Assembly (NCBI GenBank): GCA_963925735.1
Contig: CAWUUH010000011.1
Coordinates: 31,002-95,001, forward strand
Direction of reading: 5' to 3'
DNA length: 64,000 nt
Source: UBA4582 sp013204195
GTDB lineage: Bacteria; Pseudomonadota; Gammaproteobacteria; Pseudomonadales; Azotimanducaceae
The notes below the pieces were generated by a model. That model ran no database searches, was not told where the DNA came from, and was given only the letters and a program-made list of their open reading frames with translations. The translations under genes and the position numbers were made by a program. Shown piece by piece: positions 36,811-45,681 of the stretch (its first letter is position 1; each line of letters opens with the position of its first letter).

Positions 36811-37290
36811 TTGACCACGGAACCTACGACTGAATCAATGACACAATCCTGGCGAGTGCTGGAGCAGCAGGCGCCGACCTTGGCCAGCTATGGCAAAACC
36901 AGACTGGATGGCAGGGTCGCCTATTTGGCGACTATCCGGCAGTCCGGCTGGCCGCGGACCCATCCTGTGACGCCAATCATCGGTGCGGGTCGATGTTTTT
37001 TCTTTGCCGATCCCGACTCGCCCAAGGTTAAGGACCTGCTGAACGTCGGTAAATATTGCCTGCACTGTGGGATGAGTGATAATTCCGGTAGTAGTGGTGA
37101 ATTTCAAATTACTGGGGTCGCGGTCCATGTGACTGATCCGCAGACGAGGTCGGAGGCAGAAGCGGTCAGTAATTTTCGGCCGGCGACGCGTTTCGTCCTG
37201 TTTGAATTGAGGTTGGGTGAGGTCCTGGCGACGGCTTACCCAGGCGGGCGGGCTGATCGACAGCGTTGGCAGGCGGCGCCGCTAAGCTGA
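36811..37290 (+). CDS. Pyridoxamine 5'-phosphate oxidase-fold flavoprotein
   Basis: A 159-residue protein of the PNPOx-like split-barrel superfamily: GRVAYLATIRQSGWPRTHPV, then FFADPDSPKVKDLLNVGKYCLH, then GEFQITGVAV. Members bind FMN, F420 or haem, and reduce or oxidise varied compounds; the reaction is unknown. The start is a TTG with AGGAG seven bases before it. An ATG nine codons later is less well supported. It lies 53 bases upstream of the nitrile hydratase genes on the same strand. Confidence 0.82.
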   Translation: MTTEPTTESMTQSWRVLEQQAPTLASYGKTRLDGRVAYLATIRQSGWPRTHPVTPIIGAGRCFFFADPDSPKVKDLLNVGKYCLHCGMSDNSGSSGEFQITGVAVHVTDPQTRSEAEAVSNFRPATRFVLFELRLGEVLATAYPGGRADRQRWQAAPLS

Positions 37291-37343
37291 TGAGTTCTGG
37301 CATTCGCCAGTGATTAACACTTTGAGCGCAGGAGACTAATTCA

Positions 37344-38069
37344 GTGGATGGCATACACGATCTGGGTGGCAAGCACGGCCACGGTGATGTTGATTACGAG
37401 GCGCCGGGAACGGTCTTTCATGCGCGCTGGGAGGCAACGGTATTTGCCATGGTGAATGCCGGCGCGCAGGCGGGCGCTTGGAACAATGTTGATCGCTTTC
37501 GCCATGCTGTGGAGCGAATCGACCCGGTGGCCTATCTGGCCCATGGTTATTACGGTCGTTGGCTTGGCGGCGTTGAAACGCTGTTAGTCGAGGCGGGACT
37601 CGTCACCACGGTCGAAATTGAGCAACGTCTGGCGCGAGTTTCTCAGCCACAGCCGGCCAGCCTCAACGAGCATGTTGCCGCACGACCTAAGGCTCAGCCT
37701 GATCCCATGGGCCCACCTCCGCAGATGGCCGGCAGCCAGCGCAGCATGGCTAACCCGCCAAAATTCAATGTGGGCGATCGCGTAGCCACCGCCACCCAGG
37801 TGCTAGATGGTCACACCCGCCTGCCGGCCTATGCGCGGGGCAAATCTGGCATGATCGCCGCAGTGCATGGTGGCTGGGTCTACCCTGACGATAATGCTCA
37901 CGGTCGAGGCGAAAACCCCTGTTATCTGTATACCGTGACCTTTGATGGCTTAGAGCTCTGGCCCGGTGGTGACCCTCTGATGACCGTCAGTCTGGATTTG
38001 TTTGAGCCCTATTTAAAACACGTCGCTTGTCCCGCAACTGATGCACAAGATGCTCAGGAGTTGAAATAA
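37344..38069 (+). CDS. Nitrile hydratase, beta subunit
   Basis: One subunit of nitrile hydratase, which hydrates nitriles to amides. The GTG start, preceded by AGGAG, gives MDGIHDLGGKHGHG, the near-invariant N-terminus. FRHAVERIDP with YYGRWL follows, then the C-terminal barrel with LPAYARGKSGMI, which holds an Arg contacting the metal claw in known structures. Length 241 fits, though the linker (about 105-145) is Pro- and Ala-rich. It precedes the alpha gene with one base of overlap, the beta-alpha order of cobalt enzymes. Confidence 0.95.
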   Translation: MDGIHDLGGKHGHGDVDYEAPGTVFHARWEATVFAMVNAGAQAGAWNNVDRFRHAVERIDPVAYLAHGYYGRWLGGVETLLVEAGLVTTVEIEQRLARVSQPQPASLNEHVAARPKAQPDPMGPPPQMAGSQRSMANPPKFNVGDRVATATQVLDGHTRLPAYARGKSGMIAAVHGGWVYPDDNAHGRGENPCYLYTVTFDGLELWPGGDPLMTVSLDLFEPYLKHVACPATDAQDAQELK

Positions 38070-38656
38070 TGTCGAAATCCCATGTTCATCCGGAAGTTTT
38101 GCCACAGGCGCTTCGTGCAGAGGCGCTGGAGGCGCTGCTGATTGAAAAGCGCTTGTTGGTGGCGAGTGCTGTCGACGCAGTGATTACCCGTTACTCAGAG
38201 CGAGTGGGGCCAATGAATGGCGCTAGGATCGTTGCTCGCGCTTGGGTTGATCCGGAATTCAGACAGTGGTTGCTTGAAGACGGCACGGCGGCGATCAGTC
38301 AGTTTGATCTTGAGGGTGGCCAGGTTGAGAAACTGGTGGTGGTTGCCAATAGTGCAAAAATTCATAACGTAGTGGTGTGCACCTTATGCTCCTGTTATCC
38401 CTGGGCTGTATTGGGCTTACCGCCGACCTGGTATAAAGATCCCGCCTATCGCTCGCGAATCGTTCGAGAGCCCCGAACTGTATTGCATGAAATGGGGCTG
38501 GAGCTGCAGCCGGACATGCAAATTCGAGTCTGGGACTCGAGCGCCGAGGTTCGTTATATGGTGCTGCCAGAGCAGCCTTTGGATAGCGCTGGAATGACAG
38601 AGGCTGAGTTGGCTGAACGAGTGAGCCGAGACGCCATGATTGGAGTGGCGCGCTAA
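38069..38656 (+). CDS. Nitrile hydratase, alpha subunit, cobalt type
   Basis: Catalytic subunit carrying the metal. The claw VCTLCSCYPW is present with Cys104, Cys107, Ser108 and Cys109. The Thr105 in CTLCSC is characteristic of cobalt rather than iron enzymes, which have Ser. The 195-residue length matches. Cys107 and Cys109 would be oxidised to sulfinic and sulfenic acids in the mature enzyme, by analogy. It shares one base with both neighbours (TAATG), so translation is coupled to the beta and accessory genes. Confidence 0.97.
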   Translation: MSKSHVHPEVLPQALRAEALEALLIEKRLLVASAVDAVITRYSERVGPMNGARIVARAWVDPEFRQWLLEDGTAAISQFDLEGGQVEKLVVVANSAKIHNVVVCTLCSCYPWAVLGLPPTWYKDPAYRSRIVREPRTVLHEMGLELQPDMQIRVWDSSAEVRYMVLPEQPLDSAGMTEAELAERVSRDAMIGVAR

Positions 38657-39021
38657 TGGTCGATGTTTCTGCAGACGGGATTAGTGAGGTGCGAGTGGCG
38701 TTGACCGAGTTAGCTGGACCTGGCGCGCCGCCGATGGTGAATGGCGAGTTGCTGTTCGAGTTTCCCTGGCAGAGCCGTGCCTTTGGCATGGCGCGAGTAT
38801 TATGCGAGGCGGGTATTTTCCACTGGGATGAGTTTCGTCGCCTGCTGATAAGCAATATTCGCGAATGGGAAGACGACCACTCGACGCACACCTATGCTTA
38901 CTACGATATTTTTTTGCAGACCCTGACGATGTTGTTGGCAGAGAAAAATTTATGTCCCGATGCGGAACTGGATAGTCGTCAGCTTGAACTGTCAGCCAGG
39001 CCCCACGGCCATGATCATTGA
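38656..39021 (+). CDS. Nitrile hydratase accessory protein (cobalt self-subunit-swapping chaperone type)
   Basis: A 121-residue protein related to the N-terminal part of the beta subunit, like NhlE/P14K activators that load cobalt into the alpha subunit. Signs are LLFEFPWQSRAFGMARVLCEAGIFHWDEFRR in adjoining segments and TYAYYDIFLQTLTMLLAEKNL. The C-terminus is His-rich (RPHGHDH), which could bind metal. The order beta-alpha-accessory is the classic cobalt arrangement. Confidence 0.9.
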   Translation: MVDVSADGISEVRVALTELAGPGAPPMVNGELLFEFPWQSRAFGMARVLCEAGIFHWDEFRRLLISNIREWEDDHSTHTYAYYDIFLQTLTMLLAEKNLCPDAELDSRQLELSARPHGHDH

Positions 39022-39310
39022 GTCCCACGCCGACTATCGGCAGCAGATACTCATGCTCTATACCCGCTCATCGGCCCTTGATTCCGAAGTCGTAGCCTGG
39101 GCGATGTATGACGGCACCGGTGCTACCGCTCACTATGCCGGCGATCAGGACGCCGCGCCCTACAGCACTGGACTAGATGCCATGCAAGCGGGATGGCGGG
39201 TATTGCAGGTTTCACAGTTAAACCCGCCCCATCCAGGTGCCGAATATCAGACAAGCTATTTGCCCTTTGAAGTGATGCTGGAAAAGTGGGCGAAATTTGA
39301 TGGCAAATAA
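39011..39310 (+). CDS. Unknown 99-residue protein in the nitrile hydratase operon
   Basis: The frame reads MIIESHADYRQQI from the ATG at 39011, overlapping the accessory gene by 11 bases; it also overlaps the following dioxygenase gene by 11 bases. An upstream ATG at 38960 would extend it deep into the accessory gene and is less likely. No signal peptide, membrane segment or Cys is present. The pattern AGWRVLQVSQLN and YQTSYLPFEVMLEKW looks like a compact soluble domain. I do not recognise the family. Tight coupling suggests a role in nitrile or amide metabolism. Confidence 0.78.
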   Translation: MIIESHADYRQQILMLYTRSSALDSEVVAWAMYDGTGATAHYAGDQDAAPYSTGLDAMQAGWRVLQVSQLNPPHPGAEYQTSYLPFEVMLEKWAKFDGK

Positions 39311-40169
39311 TGTCGTGCGGCGAACCGATTTATTGTCCACCGGCGATATGGCCCGATTCGTCGCTCGCGGCTTTCTGCGATTTGATGGGCTGATACCCGA
39401 TGAGATTAATCGGGATTTCCTTGAGCGGGTCATGCAGGACGACGTCCGTAGTCATCCGCCGGGAACACCTTTGGCGGACTGCTATGCAACTTGTCCACCG
39501 ATTAGCGCTTTGCTTCAGCTGCCTAAGGTCGCAGGGATGATTCAGAGTCTGGTGGGTTTGAATCCGTTGTTTGATCATCATGCCGTGCATCATTGCCCGC
39601 CGCACCAGGCTCGCGCGCAGGACACCCATGCAGATTCCATTGTTGATGTTCGCAGCACCGCCTTTGATATCCAGCTGATGTATTACCCCCATGAGGTCAC
39701 AGCCTCAATGGGCGGCACCCGCTATATTCCCGGTAGCCATTTTCGACGAATCAACGAAATGGCTATTGCGCGCTATCAAAACATAGCGGGTCAGCAGCAT
39801 GTAGTTTGCCCGGCTGGAACCTTGCTCATCATGCATCATGGCATCTGGCATGGCGGTGGTTGTAATCGCAGTGATGAATCGCGTTATATGCTAAAAATTC
39901 GTCTCAATCCAACCTGTCGACAAGTACGATTATGGAATACGGATGACCTGGCAGCATTGTCGGTGGGGCCCGCGGCGATCTTTGACCAAGACGCGTACCG
40001 GCACCAAGATCGCATTCAAACGATCTTCGAGCGGCCTGAGAAATGGTTTCCTATGGACGAAAGTCGGCTTGAAACCGTTAATCGAATTCGACTGTGGCGT
40101 GCTCTGATCGACGATCCTGCGTTTGATAGCCATTACTGGCTATCTCGCTTGGAGAATCAACCGGATTGA
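39300..40169 (+). CDS. Phytanoyl-CoA dioxygenase-like Fe(II)/2-oxoglutarate oxygenase
   Basis: A 289-residue 2OG-dependent oxygenase of the PhyH family. The iron ligands are His110 and Asp112 (DTHADS) and the distal His184 (MHHGIWHGGG), with Arg195 positioned for 2-oxoglutarate. MGGTRYIPGSHFRR is the usual surrounding pattern. The start is the ATG at 39300. The substrate is unknown; such enzymes hydroxylate or halogenate small molecules. It is the last gene of the nitrile hydratase operon. Confidence 0.9.
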   Translation: MANNVVRRTDLLSTGDMARFVARGFLRFDGLIPDEINRDFLERVMQDDVRSHPPGTPLADCYATCPPISALLQLPKVAGMIQSLVGLNPLFDHHAVHHCPPHQARAQDTHADSIVDVRSTAFDIQLMYYPHEVTASMGGTRYIPGSHFRRINEMAIARYQNIAGQQHVVCPAGTLLIMHHGIWHGGGCNRSDESRYMLKIRLNPTCRQVRLWNTDDLAALSVGPAAIFDQDAYRHQDRIQTIFERPEKWFPMDESRLETVNRIRLWRALIDDPAFDSHYWLSRLENQPD

Positions 40170-40399
40170 TTGCGGCTGGGACGACATTGTCACTGTATGA
40201 ATCTGTCGTGTTAAGCTGAGGGTGTTTGCAGAGCCGGCATTAAGGGCCGACAGTGGTTGGCATGCGAGCAATATGATGTAGAAATAATGTTATTTAATTT
40301 CAGGCAAAATTTTGGCTATGGGTTTGAGAGCGGTATCAAATGTGGTTTTGAAAGTGCGAATAAAAGTACTTACTTGAAGCAGGTCCAAGGAGATTAAGC

Positions 40400-40996
40400 A
40401 TGGAAATATCAACTATCATCACTCTGGTCGTCATCATCGGTCTGCTGGTTTTCACGATCGCAATATACAACCAGCTGGTCGCCCTGAAGAATCGCTATAA
40501 GAACGCCTTTGCCCAAATTGAGGTCCAGCTTAAGCGGCGCTATGACCTGATACCGAATCTGGTAGAGACTGCAAAAGGCTATCTTACCCATGAGCGAGAG
40601 ACACTCGAGGCGGTGACCAAGGCGCGAGATGCCGCCGCCAACGGTCTGGCCGATGCGGCGCGAGACCCGGGAAATGCCGAAGCGCTTAAAAAACTTGCGA
40701 GTCAGGAGCAGGTGTTAGGTGGCGCGATGGCTAAATTTAATATCGCGATGGAAGCCTATCCGGATCTCAAAGCGAACCAGAATATGATGCAACTCTCGGA
40801 AGAGTTGACCAGCACAGAAAACAAAATCTCATTTGCGCGCCAAGGCTTCAATGATCAGGTGATGGCCTACAATACCTATCGTCAGTCATTTCCGAATGTC
40901 CTATTGGCCAACTTTTTTGGCCACGGCTCAGATGCTGGCTTATTGGAATTCGCCGACAGTGCGGCAATCCAGGCTGCGCCTGGCGTGTCTTTTTAA
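40400..40996 (+). CDS. lemA: LemA family protein
   Basis: A 198-residue protein with one N-terminal membrane segment (about 5-22), followed by the helical LemA domain: YNQLVALKNRYKNAFAQIEV, then LKRRYDLIPNLVETAKGY, then HERETLEAVTKAR. Function is unclear; members are often paired with M48 proteases or envelope-stress genes. AAGGAG precedes the ATG. The M48 gene follows after 16 bases, so the two are an operon. Confidence 0.95.
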   Translation: MEISTIITLVVIIGLLVFTIAIYNQLVALKNRYKNAFAQIEVQLKRRYDLIPNLVETAKGYLTHERETLEAVTKARDAAANGLADAARDPGNAEALKKLASQEQVLGGAMAKFNIAMEAYPDLKANQNMMQLSEELTSTENKISFARQGFNDQVMAYNTYRQSFPNVLLANFFGHGSDAGLLEFADSAAIQAAPGVSF

Positions 40997-41012
40997 TCTA
41001 GCCTGACAGGTC

Positions 41013-42896
41013 ATGGATTTTTTTCAGCACCAGGATAAGGCGCGCCGGAACACCAAATTGTTATTGGCATTGTATGCCGCCGCGGTCATCAGTATTGTCT
41101 TATTGACTAACCTGCTAGTCATTGTCGTCTCCGGCTTCTTCGATAGTGCCTCTTTGATGGCGTCCAGTGAGGGCTATGACTGGGGTCTGTTTTTGATGGT
41201 CAGCATGTTAGTCATACTGTTGATTGGTCTGGGCAGTCTTTATCGTATTCATTCCTTGTCGAAAGGTGGTTCGGTGGTGGCGGAAATGCTCGACGGTCAG
41301 CTGCTGATTGATCCCCACGGCAGTCTAGAGAAGCGGCGTCTGCTGAATGTCGTTGAAGAGATGGCGATTGCCGCGGGCACCCCTGTACCGCCGGTGTATA
41401 TTATTCCCGATGACTCAATCAACGCTTTTGCGGCGGGCTATTCACCCGGTGACGCGATAATCGGGGTCACTGAAGGCGCGCTGCAGAACCTCAGCCGCGA
41501 TCAGCTGCAGGGTGTCATCGCCCATGAGTTCAGCCATATATTGAATGGTGACATGCGGCTCAATATTCGTTTGATGGGTGTGCTCTACGGTATTTTGATG
41601 CTGGCGGTGATCGGCCGAATCGTCCTTAACGGCAGCCGATTGCGGTCGTCGTCAAAGCGTAATAGCGGTGGTGCAATTTTGGCGGTGGGTCTGGGGCTAT
41701 TGATTTTGGGTTATTTGGGTAAGTTCTTTGGTACCCTGATTAAGGCGGCAGTCAGTCGTCAGCGTGAATACCTTGCCGACGCCTCAGCGGTGCAGTTCAC
41801 CCGTTATCCCCTGGGTATCAGTGGCGCGCTAAAACGAATCGGTGGTTATTCACAGGGTACGGTGCTGGCTAATCCCGAGAGCGAAGAAATCAGTCATGCG
41901 TTCTTCTGTAGTGGGGTGAACTTTACTTTTGGTGCATTGACGTCGACCCATCCGCCGCTGGCCGAGCGAATCAAGCGTCTCGAGCCAAACTGGAATGGTG
42001 CGTACTTGTCTCACAATGAGCCAGACCAGTCGCTGCCGGCGGAAAGTGCGGGGCCGCTGCTCTCGAGTTTTGCCGGCGCGGCGATCCGAATTAATGCCGA
42101 TGAGGTTTTCCAGACTATGGGCCAGCCAGGCGGTGCTCAATTATCCCATGCTCGAAGCCTGCTGGCTTTGATACCGGATGAATTGCTGAATGCTGCCCAC
42201 GAGACCTTTTCCGCCAGGGCGATCGTCTATCTACTTTTGCTCGATCAGGATGCCGCGATACAGGAGCGTCAGCTAAACTTTCTGGAGAACGTTGCCGATG
42301 CAGCCGTATTGCAACGACTATATGAAATGTTGCCGTTATTTCCCGCTGTCAAACCGGTGATGCGGCTGCCGTTGCTTGAGATTGCCATGCCTGCCTTGCG
42401 CCAAATGACGCGGGTTCAGTATGAGGCCTTCAAGGCTAACATCCACGGACTGGTCATCGCGGATCAAAAAATGAGTCTGAGTGAATGGGCCTTGCAGAAA
42501 TTCGTCACCAAGCATCTTGGTGAGGCGTTTGATGGCGCTCATCGCCGACCAAAGTATAAGGGTTATGCGGCGGTGCGAGGTCAGTGCGCGCAATTGCTGT
42601 CCGTACTGGCTTATACGGATGTGACGTCCACCACTGACCCGCAAGTTGCCTTTGCTGTGGGGCGGGAGTTGCTAGGCCTCGACATCGAGCTGGTGGATAA
42701 ATCCAGCCTGAGTTTGAGCAACTTGAACGACTGTGTTGATGCTCTGGCGGAGTTACGGCCACTGTTGAAGCCCAAGCTGTTAAAGGCATGTATCGCCACC
42801 ATCACCGCCGACGGGGTCGCGACCCCAGTGGAAGTCGAGCTTGTCAGGACTGTCGCTGATTCTCTGGATTGTCCTATGCCGCCCATAGTGGCTTAG
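41013..42896 (+). CDS. M48-family membrane metalloprotease
   Basis: A 627-residue HtpX-like protease. It has membrane segments near 17-40 and 58-75, the zinc motif HEFSH at 171-175, more membrane segments near 187-245, and a third ligand in SRQREYLADASA. The region after about 330 is a long extra soluble part that ordinary HtpX (about 290 residues) lacks, with a tellurite-resistance-TerB-like look in its last part (IHGLVIADQKMSLSEWALQ and ACIATITADGVATPVE). It is paired with lemA, as in many genomes. Confidence 0.92.
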   Translation: MDFFQHQDKARRNTKLLLALYAAAVISIVLLTNLLVIVVSGFFDSASLMASSEGYDWGLFLMVSMLVILLIGLGSLYRIHSLSKGGSVVAEMLDGQLLIDPHGSLEKRRLLNVVEEMAIAAGTPVPPVYIIPDDSINAFAAGYSPGDAIIGVTEGALQNLSRDQLQGVIAHEFSHILNGDMRLNIRLMGVLYGILMLAVIGRIVLNGSRLRSSSKRNSGGAILAVGLGLLILGYLGKFFGTLIKAAVSRQREYLADASAVQFTRYPLGISGALKRIGGYSQGTVLANPESEEISHAFFCSGVNFTFGALTSTHPPLAERIKRLEPNWNGAYLSHNEPDQSLPAESAGPLLSSFAGAAIRINADEVFQTMGQPGGAQLSHARSLLALIPDELLNAAHETFSARAIVYLLLLDQDAAIQERQLNFLENVADAAVLQRLYEMLPLFPAVKPVMRLPLLEIAMPALRQMTRVQYEAFKANIHGLVIADQKMSLSEWALQKFVTKHLGEAFDGAHRRPKYKGYAAVRGQCAQLLSVLAYTDVTSTTDPQVAFAVGRELLGLDIELVDKSSLSLSNLNDCVDALAELRPLLKPKLLKACIATITADGVATPVEVELVRTVADSLDCPMPPIVA

Positions 42897-43029
42897 TCAT
42901 CAATGGCGTTTATCGTGCCCAATTAGCCGTGGTAGATTACCCTTGGTCAAAAATTAGCCTATGGTGTAGATTCGAATAAAAAACATTGATGGGTTCGCGC
43001 TGAATTCGCGCTGATTTTGAGGAGTCTCT

Positions 43030-45615
43030 ATGGGTTACCCATTGCCAATGGCGCAAGTCAGGCCAATCCGTGCGCGATTGGCGGGGCTGGTGTTTAGCTT
43101 TTTTGTTATGGGAGGGCAGGCCGAAACGCAAGCGTCAACGAGCGAATCCTCAAATCCTATAAGCGTCGAAGCGCTGACCAAGTCGCTCGGCGGCGATGGT
43201 GCCGGCGAGCAATTTCTGCTGGGTTACCAGGATGGAATACCCTTTCACCGCGTCGCGATAAAAACCCTGCCCCATGCTGAGGTCGGCATCATTCTCGATG
43301 GGGTCGTTGATGAAGCTGTCTGGCAAACCATCAGCTACTACGACAATATGATGGTGGCAGTGCCGAACAAAGGGGTGCCGGGAGAGTACGCCAGTGAAAT
43401 CCGTATGTTGGCGACAGAAAAGGGCCTGTACGTTAGTAGCATCATGAGCCAACCGAAAGACACGTTGGTTAAGCGCTTTACTACTCGGGATGAATTCATT
43501 GACAGAGATACCTTTGGCATCACTCTCGATATGTCCGGTGAAGGTCTGGTGGGCTATTGGTTTATCGTCGCCTTAGGTAACAGCCTGATGGATGGCAAGG
43601 TTTTGCCCGAGCGAAATTATCAACGTGACTGGGATGGTCCCTGGATTGGCAAGTCGGCGACTCGTGATGATGGTTGGAGCGTTGAAATGTTTCTACCATG
43701 GTCAATGATGAACATGCCTGATACTGGTGCTATGCGTAATATTGGCTTTGCGGCTAGCCGCCAAGTTTCAGCTTCTAACGAGCGATATCAGTGGCCTGGC
43801 TACCCCTATTCTTCTTCAAGATTTGTGTCGGCTTTGAATCAGATGGATGTTGAGGGGGTTTCGCCACGCCAGCAGCTATCTTTTATCCCCTATATTTCCA
43901 CCACGCTTGATGATGCGATCGGCGAAAACGAAGCCAGAGTGGGTGTGGATATCTCCTGGAAGCCATCGCCAAAATTTGAAATGACCGGTAGCCTGTTGCC
44001 TGATTTTGGTGCTGTTGAGGCTGATGATGTCGTGTTGAATTTAACCGCTGCAGAAACGTTTTTCCCGGAAAAGCGCCTGTTTTTTCTCGAGGGTAATGAA
44101 GTTTTCGATACCTCGCCGAGATCGAGCATAGGCAATATATTTCGTGTGGTGACGAATGATGATTTCAATACAACGTCGCGTAAAGTTACTGTTAGCGATT
44201 ATGTGCCCACGCCCATATCCTTAATGAACACCAGACGAATCGGCGGTACTGCCAATCAAGTAACCGTGCCGACCGGGGTTACGCCAAATCGCGGCGAGCG
44301 TGATCGGCCAACGGACTTGTTGGGTGCGGCGAAGCTGACAGGTGCTATTGGGGACCTGCGATATGGCGTGCTTGGCGCTTTCGAGGATGATGTGAATTGG
44401 TTTGGCCAAAATAGCCTCGGCGAGGCGGTGAATATTGAAGATCAAGGCCGGGATTTTGCAGTCACCAGGTTGTTGTATGAACGCGTAGGCAAGGATAAAC
44501 GTTCAATCGGCTATCTCGGCACATTAGCATCAGGGGCGCGCTACGATGCGATCGTCCACGGTGTTGACGGTCACTATACGAGCAGTGGTGCGAATCTTAC
44601 CTTAGATGCCCAGGTGGTCATGAGTGATGTGGATAATCTGCAGGGGTACGGCGGTATGTTTGATTTGCTGTATGCGTCTAGCAATAACCTGCGGCATAAA
44701 CTTGAATTGGACTATATGAATGAAAACGTCAATTTCAGCGATCTTGGGTTTTTACGCCGTAATGACTATGCGAGTGCTCGTTATGTTATGAGTTACGAGA
44801 AGCAGAAGTTTAGTGAGTCGGTAACTAACTTCCGTACCACTGTGGTGCTTGAGAAGCAGCAAAATGTTACCAAGCAGCAAACGATCAGTAGTGGGATCTA
44901 TTGGCGAGCGTCGATGATATTACCTGGCAGAAATTCTCTGCGAACAGCGATGGCCTACTTTCCCCGTCGTTTTGAAGATCTGGATAGTCGCGGCAATGGC
45001 GCTTATAACGTCGATGAAGGTGGCTGGGTTAACGTCAACATAGCAACAGATGCTGCGGCAGTGACGAGCTATTCGGCAAGTATCGGTGCGGTGACGGAGG
45101 ACCAGGGCGACTGGTCTTACAATGGCAGTCTGGGCATTACTATTCGACCACTGGATACTGTCTCGATTGAAATAGACGCCCGGTACAAGCGTCGACATGG
45201 CTGGTTGGTTTATCAAGGCGCACGCAATTTTGGGAGTTATGCGGCAACTGAGTGGCAACCTGGGATGAAGTTCAACTGGTTTGCAGCCCCTAATCATCAA
45301 TTCCGTCTCTCCCTCCAGTGGGTTGGTGTGCAGGCTCAAGAAAGTGGCTTTTGGGAAATACCTGAAGGCGATGGTCAGCTTGTGCCAGGCACGCGGACCA
45401 AGGCCAGTTATGACTTTACCGTGAGCAATGTCACTGCTCAGGTTCGCTATCGCTGGGAAATAGCCCCCTTGACGGATTTTTATCTCGTCTATAATTTGGC
45501 AAATGCTTTGCCTGACCAGATTAATGCTGATTTTAACGCGCTTTTTGACGAGACCTTTCGGGAGCCGACGATAAGCCGGCTGGTGGCGAAATTGCGCTAT
45601 CGCTTTGGAAACTAA
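43030..45615 (+). CDS. DUF5916 outer-membrane protein with CBM9-like domain
   Basis: An 861-residue exported protein. After a signal region (about 18-32), a carbohydrate-binding family 9/DOMON-like domain runs from about 85 to 260 (LDGVVDEAVWQTI, GITLDMSGEG). The segment TAAETFFPEKRLFFLEGNEVFDTS is the hallmark of DUF5916. The remainder is a beta-strand-rich barrel ending in RYRFGN with the typical C-terminal aromatic. It is probably an outer-membrane protein involved in surface polymer or ligand uptake; no substrate is known. GAGGAG precedes the ATG. Confidence 0.9.
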   Translation: MGYPLPMAQVRPIRARLAGLVFSFFVMGGQAETQASTSESSNPISVEALTKSLGGDGAGEQFLLGYQDGIPFHRVAIKTLPHAEVGIILDGVVDEAVWQTISYYDNMMVAVPNKGVPGEYASEIRMLATEKGLYVSSIMSQPKDTLVKRFTTRDEFIDRDTFGITLDMSGEGLVGYWFIVALGNSLMDGKVLPERNYQRDWDGPWIGKSATRDDGWSVEMFLPWSMMNMPDTGAMRNIGFAASRQVSASNERYQWPGYPYSSSRFVSALNQMDVEGVSPRQQLSFIPYISTTLDDAIGENEARVGVDISWKPSPKFEMTGSLLPDFGAVEADDVVLNLTAAETFFPEKRLFFLEGNEVFDTSPRSSIGNIFRVVTNDDFNTTSRKVTVSDYVPTPISLMNTRRIGGTANQVTVPTGVTPNRGERDRPTDLLGAAKLTGAIGDLRYGVLGAFEDDVNWFGQNSLGEAVNIEDQGRDFAVTRLLYERVGKDKRSIGYLGTLASGARYDAIVHGVDGHYTSSGANLTLDAQVVMSDVDNLQGYGGMFDLLYASSNNLRHKLELDYMNENVNFSDLGFLRRNDYASARYVMSYEKQKFSESVTNFRTTVVLEKQQNVTKQQTISSGIYWRASMILPGRNSLRTAMAYFPRRFEDLDSRGNGAYNVDEGGWVNVNIATDAAAVTSYSASIGAVTEDQGDWSYNGSLGITIRPLDTVSIEIDARYKRRHGWLVYQGARNFGSYAATEWQPGMKFNWFAAPNHQFRLSLQWVGVQAQESGFWEIPEGDGQLVPGTRTKASYDFTVSNVTAQVRYRWEIAPLTDFYLVYNLANALPDQINADFNALFDETFREPTISRLVAKLRYRFGN

Positions 45616-45681
45616 CCCTAGGTAAATCTAGGATATTGATTATTCGTCCTTATTGCGCCCCGTTGGGCTGGAGTATAGCTA

